In this document: in pieces, positions 1 through 5,037 of the stretch
Layout of the letters: each line of letters begins with the position of its first letter
Position numbering within the stretch: position 1 is the first letter of the stretch
Source of the DNA: an uncultured Flavobacteriales bacterium
GTDB taxonomy: Bacteria > Bacteroidota > Bacteroidia > Flavobacteriales > Crocinitomicaceae
DNA: 5,037 nt
Reading direction: 5' to 3'
Assembly (NCBI GenBank): GCA_946479125.1
Contig: CAMLET010000289.1
Coordinates: 1-5,037 of the forward strand
The notes under the pieces: model-generated
The model's database searches: none
The model's input: the letters and a program-made list of their open reading frames with translations, nothing else
Told to the model about the DNA's origin: nothing
Made by a program: the position numbers and the translations under genes

Positions 1-1
1 C

Positions 2-2383
2 CTTTATTCGAATTTGAATGGTCACCCGTCTGCGGCAATCGTATTGAAACAAACTTACGGAAGTAACGCGAGTGAGGTAATCGAAAACGTAAAAACGCGC
101 TTGGAAGAAATGAAAGAAACATTTCCTCCAGGAATGGATTACGAGATCAGTTATGACGTTTCCAAATTCCTTGATGCTTCAACAGAAAACGTAATTCATA
201 CATTGCGCGACGCCTTCATCCTGGTAGCTTTAGTAGTGTTTATCTTCCTTGGTGATTGGCGTTCAACATTAATTCCAACAATAGCCGTTCCGGTTTCATT
301 GATTGGTGCCTTTATTTTCATGCAAATCTTCGGTTTGACGATCAACATGATCACACTTTTCGCCCTTGTATTGGCAATTGGTATCGTCGTCGATGATGCG
401 ATTGTAGTTGTGGAAGCTGTCCACGCCAAGATGGAAGAAGAACCGCATCTGAGTCCGTTTAGTGCAGTTCAGAAAGTAATTCGTGAGATCAGTGGTGCTG
501 TAATTGCAATTACCTTATTGATGACGGCGGTATTCATTCCGGTTTCATTCATGTCTGGTCCTGTTGGAATTTTCTATCGACAGTTTGCGATCACCATGGC
601 AACCTCAATTGTGATTTCTGGTTTCGTAGCACTTACCTTAACTCCGGTTTTGTGTGCGATGATCCTGAAAAACAATCATGGTAAACCGAGAAAGAAACAC
701 TTGTTGAATCGTTTCCTTGACTCGTTCAACCGTGGTTTCGATAAATTGACTGGTCGTTACGTTGGTTTATTGAAATTGATCGTAAACAGAAAATTCGTGA
801 CTTACGCAATACTGTTCGCATTTGGTTTTGGAATCTTCGGAATTACAAAAACGCTTCCTTCAGGATTTATCCCAAGTGAAGATCAAGGAATGATCTATGC
901 GATTGTACAAACACCTCCGGGATCAACTTTGGAAAGAACAAACGACATTTCCCGCCAACTTCAGGACATCGTTCAAAAAGTGGATGGAGTTCAATCTGTT
1001 TCTTCAATTGCTGGTTACGAAGTATTGACAGAAGGTCGTGGATCGAATGCGGGAACATGTTTGATCAACCTGAAACCTTGGGATGAGCGTAAACACACGG
1101 TGAACGAAATCATTTACGAACTGGAAGAAAGAGCGAAAGCAATTCCGGGAGCAACAATTGAATTCTTTGATCCACCAGCAGTTCCAGGTTATGGGGCAGC
1201 AGGAGGTTTTGCATTGCAATTGTTAGACAAAACCAACTCTGGAGATTACCAACAGCTGGAAGAAGTGAAAAACGATTTCATGGCGGAATTAGGTAAGCGC
1301 AAAGAGCTGACAGGTTTGTTTACCTTCTTTAGTGCTAACTATCCACAATACGAAATTGAGATCGATAACGAACTAGCGATGCAGAAAGGCGTTAGTATTG
1401 GAAATGCGATGAACACACTTTCCATTTTCGTGGGAAGTACTTACGAACAAGGTTTCATCAAATTCCAACGTTTCTTTAAGGTATTCGTTCAGGCTGGACC
1501 AGAATACAGAAAGTTACCTACGGATGTTTTGAACTTGTATGTGAAAAATGACCGTGACGAAATGGTTCCGTTCTCAGCATTCATGCGCATTAAGAAAACA
1601 CAAGGTGCGAATGAGATCAATCACTACAACATGTACAACACTGCAGCAATTCGTGGTGCTCCTGCAAAAGGATACAGTTCTGGTGAAGCCATTGCTGTGA
1701 TTCAGGAAGTAGCTAAGAAAACATTGCCACAAGGTTATGATATCGACTGGGCAGCGCTTTCAAAAGACGAAACATTGCGTGGAAACGAAGCAATTTGGAT
1801 CTTCCTGATTGTATTGGTATTCGTTTACTTCGTTCTTGCAGCTCAGTACGAAAGCTTCATTATTCCTTTGGCGGTTATCTTCTCGTTACCTGCCGGAATC
1901 TTCGGATCTTTCTTATTGCTCAAGACTTTAGGATTAGCGAACGACATCTATGCACAAGTTGGACTAGTCATGCTTGTCGGGTTACTCGGTAAGAACGCCG
2001 TCCTGATTGTGGAATTCGCGATTCATAAGCAACAACATGGAGCAACAGTTTTAGAAGCTGCCATTGAAGGAGCTAAAGTACGTTTCCGTCCGATTTTGAT
2101 GACATCATTTGCGTTTATCGCTGGTTTGATTCCATTGGTTCTAGCTCACGGAGCCGGAGCAATCGGAAACAGAACAATCGGATCTTCTGCACTTGGAGGA
2201 ATGCTCTTCGGAACTATATTCGGAGTAATCATTGTTCCAGGATTGTACTACATCTTCGCAAGTCTTGCAAATGGCAAGAAGTTGATCAAGTTCGAAGACG
2301 AATCGTCATTGACGGAAGATTTCGTACACGCAATAGACAGTTTCCCTACATCACCTAACGAAAGCGAAGACAATGAGCAGTAA
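2..2383 (+). CDS. RND multidrug efflux pump, inner-membrane permease (AcrB/MexB type, HAE-1 family), 5' partial
   Basis: Proton-driven inner-membrane pump that takes amphiphilic compounds from the membrane and periplasm and passes them to an outer membrane channel. The frame is open to the left edge, so the TTG at 14 is an internal leucine codon. By alignment from memory with AcrB (about 1,049 residues), the visible 793 residues begin near AcrB residue 278, so TM1 and most of the first periplasmic domain are missing. Visible in order are the end of that domain, TM2-TM7, the second periplasmic porter/docking region, and TM8-TM12. Proton-relay residues are all present: the TM4 Asp pair in VVDDAIVVVE (nt 392-397), the TM10 Lys in GLLGKNAVLIVEFA (nt 1991-1993), and the TM11-region Arg (nt 2081-2083) and Thr (nt 2102-2104) in RFRPILMT. 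FIPSEDQG after TM7 and the loop TEGRGSNAG fit HAE-1 pumps. An acidic tail of about 40 residues follows TM12. Substrates cannot be inferred. The family call is very secure. Confidence 0.96.
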   Translation, partial: LYSNLNGHPSAAIVLKQTYGSNASEVIENVKTRLEEMKETFPPGMDYEISYDVSKFLDASTENVIHTLRDAFILVALVVFIFLGDWRSTLIPTIAVPVSLIGAFIFMQIFGLTINMITLFALVLAIGIVVDDAIVVVEAVHAKMEEEPHLSPFSAVQKVIREISGAVIAITLLMTAVFIPVSFMSGPVGIFYRQFAITMATSIVISGFVALTLTPVLCAMILKNNHGKPRKKHLLNRFLDSFNRGFDKLTGRYVGLLKLIVNRKFVTYAILFAFGFGIFGITKTLPSGFIPSEDQGMIYAIVQTPPGSTLERTNDISRQLQDIVQKVDGVQSVSSIAGYEVLTEGRGSNAGTCLINLKPWDERKHTVNEIIYELEERAKAIPGATIEFFDPPAVPGYGAAGGFALQLLDKTNSGDYQQLEEVKNDFMAELGKRKELTGLFTFFSANYPQYEIEIDNELAMQKGVSIGNAMNTLSIFVGSTYEQGFIKFQRFFKVFVQAGPEYRKLPTDVLNLYVKNDRDEMVPFSAFMRIKKTQGANEINHYNMYNTAAIRGAPAKGYSSGEAIAVIQEVAKKTLPQGYDIDWAALSKDETLRGNEAIWIFLIVLVFVYFVLAAQYESFIIPLAVIFSLPAGIFGSFLLLKTLGLANDIYAQVGLVMLVGLLGKNAVLIVEFAIHKQQHGATVLEAAIEGAKVRFRPILMTSFAFIAGLIPLVLAHGAGAIGNRTIGSSALGGMLFGTIFGVIIVPGLYYIFASLANGKKLIKFEDESSLTEDFVHAIDSFPTSPNESEDNEQ

Positions 2384-3818
2384 ATTAAGAACGTTGGCAT
2401 ACGTGTCAATAGCAAGTGTTTCCCTATCGTTCATTGCAGCATGCGGAAACCTGGACAAAACAAATCCAAGAGACGAAAACATATCAAATGTACCTGCGAG
2501 CTATAATGGTTCGCAGGATACAACCAACATTGGTGAATTAAAATGGCGTCAATATTTTGACGATCCGAATCTGGTGTCACTAATCGATTCTGCGTTGAAC
2601 AACAACCAGGAATTGAATATTGTGATGCAGGAAATTCTGATGGCTAACAACGAAGTGATGGCCCGAAAAGGGGAATACATGCCTTCAGTAAACGGAGTTG
2701 CTGGTGCAGGCGTAGATAAAACGCCAAAGTATACAACGCGAGGTGCAGCTGAGGAACAGCTTCAAATTGTGGAAGACAAAGCGAATCCAAAAGCTATGGG
2801 CGATTTCATGATCGGAGCTACGGCTTCCTGGGAAGTTGATATCTGGCACAAACTTCGAAATGCGAAAAAGTCAGCTTACAACAAGTTTCTTGCAACACAA
2901 GCCGGAAAGGATTTCATGATCACGAATCTGGTAGCTGAAATTGCAAACTCGTATTACGAATTGTTGGCTTTAGATAATCAAATGGCGATTGTACAACAAA
3001 ACATCGAAATTCAAAACAACGCTTTGAATACGGTTCGTTTGGAGAAAGAAGCAACTCGTGTAACAGAACTAGCGGTGAAGAAATTCGAAGCTGAAGTTTA
3101 TCACACGAAAAGCTTGCAATACGACATTCAGCAAAAGATAGTTGAGACAGAAAACCGTATCAATTACCTGGTTGGTCGATATCCGCAACCTGTTGTTAGA
3201 ACAGCGCAATCGTTTGCGACTGTCGAAATGGATAGCATAGCAGAAGGAATTCCATCGCAATTATTGGAAAATAGAGCTGACATCAAAGAAGCAGAATTGA
3301 ATCTTGCTGCAAACAAATTGGACGTAAAAGCTGCACGAGCTCAATTCTACCCTTCTTTCACCATTAGAGCTGGAGTTGGTTTTCAGGCCTTCAATCCTGC
3401 ATATCTGATTCGTACACCAGAATCTATGTTGGCAAGTTTAGCTGGCGATTTGGTTGCACCGTTGGTAAACAGAGCATCGATCAAGGCGAAATACTACAAT
3501 GCAAAGGCAAGTCAGGTTCAGGCTGCGTTTACTTACGAACAGAAGATTCTAAACGCTTACATTGAAGTAGCGAACCAGATGTCGAACATCAATAATTTGA
3601 GACAGAGTTACGCTTTGAAAAATCAACAAGTTGATGCTTTGAATGAATCGATCAATATTGCAAACAGCTTATTTACTTCAGCAAGAGCAGATTACATGGA
3701 AGTTCTATTGACACAACGTGATGCTCTGGCTTCGAAGTTTGAGTTGATTGAAACGAAACGCGATTTGTTCCACGCAAAAGTGAATATCTACAGAGCTTTA
3801 GGTGGTGGTTGGAGGTAA
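2373..3818 (+). CDS. Outer membrane efflux channel lipoprotein (TolC/OprM/NodT family)
   Basis: Outer membrane factor that would form the trimeric exit duct of a tripartite RND pump. The 481 residues match the usual length of NodT-type channels. Residues 1-23 are a lipoprotein signal peptide, and the lipobox IAAC places the lipidated cysteine at residue 24, followed by Gly. This supports the ATG at 2373 as the start. Family landmarks are WRQYFDDPNLVSLIDSAL (58-75), SWEVDIWHKLRNAKKSA (152-168), the second-repeat signature LLENRADIKEAELNLAA (297-313) with ARAQFYPSF (321-329), and the terminal ALGGGW (475-480). The segment around 117-145 is probably an extracellular loop. The start overlaps the last 11 nt of the pump gene in another frame, so the two are almost certainly co-transcribed and probably translationally coupled. 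Only a weak purine run (AAAGCGAAGA) precedes the ATG, as is usual in Bacteroidota. Transcription probably ends at the hairpins directly downstream. Confidence 0.95.
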   Translation: MSSKLRTLAYVSIASVSLSFIAACGNLDKTNPRDENISNVPASYNGSQDTTNIGELKWRQYFDDPNLVSLIDSALNNNQELNIVMQEILMANNEVMARKGEYMPSVNGVAGAGVDKTPKYTTRGAAEEQLQIVEDKANPKAMGDFMIGATASWEVDIWHKLRNAKKSAYNKFLATQAGKDFMITNLVAEIANSYYELLALDNQMAIVQQNIEIQNNALNTVRLEKEATRVTELAVKKFEAEVYHTKSLQYDIQQKIVETENRINYLVGRYPQPVVRTAQSFATVEMDSIAEGIPSQLLENRADIKEAELNLAANKLDVKAARAQFYPSFTIRAGVGFQAFNPAYLIRTPESMLASLAGDLVAPLVNRASIKAKYYNAKASQVQAAFTYEQKILNAYIEVANQMSNINNLRQSYALKNQQVDALNESINIANSLFTSARADYMEVLLTQRDALASKFELIETKRDLFHAKVNIYRALGGGWR

Positions 3819-3857
3819 CTTCGACATCTTCCGCCGCAGCGGACTCGATGACCGAAG
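3819..3857 (+). other. Imperfect GC-rich stem-loop directly after the efflux operon stop codon
   Basis: The first base after the TAA starts a long imperfect hairpin. CTTCG (3819-3823) pairs with CGAAG (3853-3857), CATC (3825-3828) with GATG (3847-3850), and TCCGC (3830-3834) with GCGGA (3839-3843), around the tetraloop CGCA. This gives 14 base pairs with small internal loops (1 nt against 2, and 1 nt against 3). No T-run follows, so it is not a standard intrinsic terminator. It could stabilise the mRNA 3' end or be a REP-like repeat unit. The pairing is seen in the sequence; the role is inferred. Confidence 0.6.
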
Positions 3858-3861
3858 CTCA

Positions 3862-3899
3862 GTAAAAGAGTAAACCCCGAGCCATAAGGCTCTTTTATT
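3862..3899 (+). terminator. Probable weak terminator with two alternative pairings
   Basis: GAGCC (3879-3883) and GGCTC (3888-3892) form a 5-bp stem with loop ATAA, followed by TTTTATT, which resembles a short intrinsic terminator. An alternative 8-bp stem pairs TAAAAGAG (3863-3870) with CTCTTTTA (3890-3897), using part of the same right arm and the T-run. The two folds cannot form together. The most likely role is a first, leaky terminator ahead of the strong one at 3906. Confidence 0.55.
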
Positions 3900-3905
3900 A
3901 AAGGC

Positions 3906-3942
3906 AAGACGTTCTTCTGAAAATGGAGAGCGTCTTTTTTTT
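3906..3942 (+). terminator. Strong rho-independent terminator of the efflux operon
   Basis: AAGACGTTCTTC (3906-3917) pairs with GGAGAGCGTCTT (3925-3936) over 12 bp including two G-U pairs, with a 7-nt loop (TGAAAAT). Eight T residues (3935-3942) run from the foot of the stem. Placed 88 nt after the channel gene, this is the probable transcription end of the efflux operon. The reverse strand has no T-run after the stem, so it should act mainly in the + direction. Confidence 0.88.
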
Positions 3943-3950
3943 GTTATTCT

Positions 3951-3980
3951 CCCACGGACGGGCACGGAAGGACGCAGATG
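3951..3980 (+). repeat. Degenerate short repeat, left copy
   Basis: The stretch contains CACGGA twice at 10-nt spacing (3953-3958 and 3963-3968), followed by GGACGCAGATG. The composition and rhythm resemble the 'ctctgcgtcc / ctctgtgg' type of intergenic repeat that I recall from many environmental bacterial genomes. A second copy lies inverted at 4174-4202, sharing an exact 9-mer ACGCAGATG and a similar upstream pattern. The family link is from memory. Confidence 0.5.
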
Positions 3981-3981
3981 A

Positions 3982-4128
3982 AAAAGATGTATTAAATGTA
4001 TTTTGAGTACGATACCAAAGCTAACTAAACAAACAAGATGGGGTCATCGCACAGATCATGTGTTACAGCAAGAATTGAATGAGATGTTGAAACAACCTAT
4101 TTTAAACGGAAGAACCATTTCAATTTGA
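3982..4128 (+). pseudogene. Start-less open stretch, possible gene remnant
   Basis: After a TGA at 3979-3981, the frame is open for 48 codons to a TGA at 4126-4128. It has no ATG that could initiate most of the stretch; the only ATG codon in frame, at 4084, leaves 14 residues. The later half (from about 4039) reads like ordinary protein, including DHVLQQELNEMLKQPILNG, while the first half does not. It lies between the two inverted copies of the short repeat. It could be the end of a decayed gene or a chance open frame. I do not recognise the sequence and assign no function. Confidence 0.2.
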
Positions 4129-4157
4129 TAGATAAAGTCTATTCCTATTTTATCTAT
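4128..4157. repeat. AT-rich inverted repeat
   Basis: ATAGATAAA (4128-4136) and TTTATCTAT (4149-4157) form a perfect 9-bp inverted repeat around a 12-nt spacer. A 9-mer direct repeat TCTATTCCT (4138-4146 and 4153-4161) overlaps it. No T-run follows on either strand, so it is a poor intrinsic terminator, although it is the only clear hairpin close downstream of the minus-strand gene. It could also be chance in AT-rich DNA. Confidence 0.35.
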
Positions 4158-4173
4158 TCCTTTCATCAAATAA

Positions 4174-4202
4174 CATCTGCGTTCTTTGCGCTCCTCTGCG
4201 GG
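4174..4202 (-). repeat. Degenerate short repeat, right copy (inverted)
   Basis: On the + strand this reads CATCTGCGTTCTTTGCG followed by CTCCTCTGCGGG, with TGCG recurring at 9- to 10-nt steps (4178, 4187, 4197). Its reverse complement ends in ACGCAGATG, as does the left copy at 3951-3980, so the two copies face each other about 190 bp apart. It lies just 5 bp beyond the stop codon of the minus-strand membrane protein gene. Confidence 0.5.
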
Positions 4203-4207
4203 AAATC

Positions 4208-5037
4208 TTACTTTCTCTCAGCCTTCACCAACGCTACCGTCAATGAATCAAATGTATTCTGGAACTTCTCGTATTCAGCTTGATTTCTCTCTTTCGAATC
4301 TTTTTGATACAAGGTAAAATCTACATACTGTAATTGAGTGTCTTTGTATTTACTACTTTGGATAGAGATTCCTGGTCCCCAGTATAGAACTCCTGGTGCT
4401 TCCTTCAAACGATCCTGAAACTTAATGATGTTGCTCAATTGTGTTCTTTTACCAGCTTTATCTACGGTGAAAAATTCCTGATCAACTGTTCCGTTCTTGA
4501 ATTCGGGTTTCACAATTAAAATTCCATTTGCAGGAACTTTCATGATTCTTCTTCCATCTTCGATTTTAGGTTCAACTCCATTCTTCTCGTTGTAAACAAC
4601 TCGGAATTCACCTTTAAAATCAGAGGAAAGCAAATACGTTTCCGGTTCCGGATTATTGCTATTCAACTGTGCAAAATGGAATAACGACAACGCGAGAACA
4701 GATAAAACAGCTGTCAAAGGAAAAGACAACAAACCTAGTACAACAACCGCCGGTTCCTTTTTTTCTGTTGATTTGGGCAAACGCCATTGTAAAAAGAGCA
4801 ATTGAACAAATCCAGCAATTCCCCAGGTGTAAAGAATTGAATTATCGAAAGCTCCTGCTCCACTTCCAATCAATTTAGTAACTGAAAACTGCCAAAGCAA
4901 CGACAAGCCAACCGAACTTACAACAATCATCAGGAATCGGAACATTGCAGATCTGGCTTTGAACAAACCTAAAATTGCTCCTCCGCTAACGGTTAAAGCC
5001 AACAAGAATGGAATGGTCCAATAGAAAAACGCAAAGC
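4208..5037 (-). CDS. Multi-pass membrane protein of unknown function with a soluble C-terminal domain (DUF6843-like), 5' partial
   Basis: Unrecognised protein, 275 residues visible, ending in TAA at 4208-4210. The frame stays open to the right edge: the codons above the TTG at 5005 read FAFFYWTIPF, which continues a hydrophobic helix, so that TTG is not a likely start. Counting from that TTG codon as residue 1, transmembrane segments lie at about -10 to 15, 22-42, 57-74 and 86-111. Residues 113-265 are hydrophilic and likely form a separate domain outside the membrane. The pattern YLLSSDFKGEFRVVYNEKNG (124-143), then DGRRIMKVPANGIL (150-163), then DQEFFTVDKAGKRTQL (175-190), resembles my memory of DUF6843 proteins; this is a moderate-confidence recollection. 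The gene converges on the efflux operon and is not part of it. Nothing visible shows an enzymatic role; no catalytic motif was seen. Confidence 0.82.
   Translation of the reverse strand, partial: FAFFYWTIPFLLALTVSGGAILGLFKARSAMFRFLMIVVSSVGLSLLWQFSVTKLIGSGAGAFDNSILYTWGIAGFVQLLFLQWRLPKSTEKKEPAVVVLGLLSFPLTAVLSVLALSLFHFAQLNSNNPEPETYLLSSDFKGEFRVVYNEKNGVEPKIEDGRRIMKVPANGILIVKPEFKNGTVDQEFFTVDKAGKRTQLSNIIKFQDRLKEAPGVLYWGPGISIQSSKYKDTQLQYVDFTLYQKDSKERNQAEYEKFQNTFDSLTVALVKAERK

Larger units (their letters stand above)
3819..4207. other. Intergenic region between convergent genes
   Basis: These 389 bp separate the end of the efflux operon from the end of the minus-strand membrane protein gene. They hold three hairpins (3819-3942), two inverted copies of a degenerate repeat, a possible gene remnant and an AT-rich inverted repeat, each listed separately. 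I see no tRNA, rRNA, recognisable riboswitch or transposase. Both flanking genes point inward, so no promoter for them is expected here and none is evident. Confidence 0.8.

Noticed and set aside
14..16. TTG as the start codon of the RND pump gene
   Set aside because: The frame is open to the left edge and the residues before it fit the family. The missing N-terminal third belongs to the same protein.
196..429. 77-codon minus-strand open frame within the RND gene
   Set aside because: It is antisense to TM2-TM4 of a strongly conserved pump; its threonine- and isoleucine-rich translation is what an antisense shadow of a membrane gene gives.
3991..4010. Possible Bacteroidota-type -7 promoter element (TATTTTG)
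   Set aside because: It only partly matches TAnnTTTG, has no clear -33 TTTG at proper spacing, and no supported gene follows on the + strand.
4050..4062. Small interrupted palindrome CACA-gatca-TGTG
   Set aside because: Four-base arms are expected by chance, and no promoter lies next to it that would make it an operator.
4669..4878. 69-codon + strand open frame opposite the membrane protein gene
   Set aside because: It lies wholly antisense to a gene with clear membrane-protein sequence and its own translation has no family features.
5003..5005. TTG as the start codon of the minus-strand membrane protein gene
   Set aside because: The ten codons upstream continue a transmembrane helix in frame to the window edge, so the gene most likely extends beyond it.

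Overview
The window looks like chromosomal DNA from a Bacteroidota organism, probably of the Flavobacteriia type. This rests on the AT-rich composition, the style of the efflux proteins (a lipoprotein outer membrane factor with Bacteroidota-like sequence), and the lack of strong Shine-Dalgarno sequences. The genus cannot be fixed from the sequence alone.

Left part (1-3818, + strand): the end of a multidrug efflux operon. The window opens inside an RND inner-membrane pump gene of the AcrB/MexB (HAE-1) type, with about the first 277 residues missing off the left edge. It overlaps by 11 nt the gene for its outer membrane channel, a TolC/OprM/NodT-type lipoprotein. Together they would form two of the three parts of a proton-driven efflux complex. 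The third part, a periplasmic adaptor (AcrA-like), is expected just upstream but is not in the window.

Middle (3819-4207): 389 bp without a convincing gene. It begins with three successive stem-loops: an imperfect GC-rich hairpin directly after the stop codon, a small hairpin with competing pairings, and a strong intrinsic terminator with an 8-T tract. A degenerate short repeat follows, present in two inverted copies (3951-3980 and 4174-4202). Between the copies lie a start-less open stretch that may be a gene remnant and an AT-rich inverted repeat.

Right part (4208-5037, - strand): the 3' portion of a convergent gene for a membrane protein of unknown function. It has about four transmembrane segments followed by a soluble C-terminal domain that resembles, from memory, the DUF6843 family. 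Its start lies beyond the right edge.

The coding content is ordinary. The most unusual structure is in the intergenic region. No complete new system is visible.
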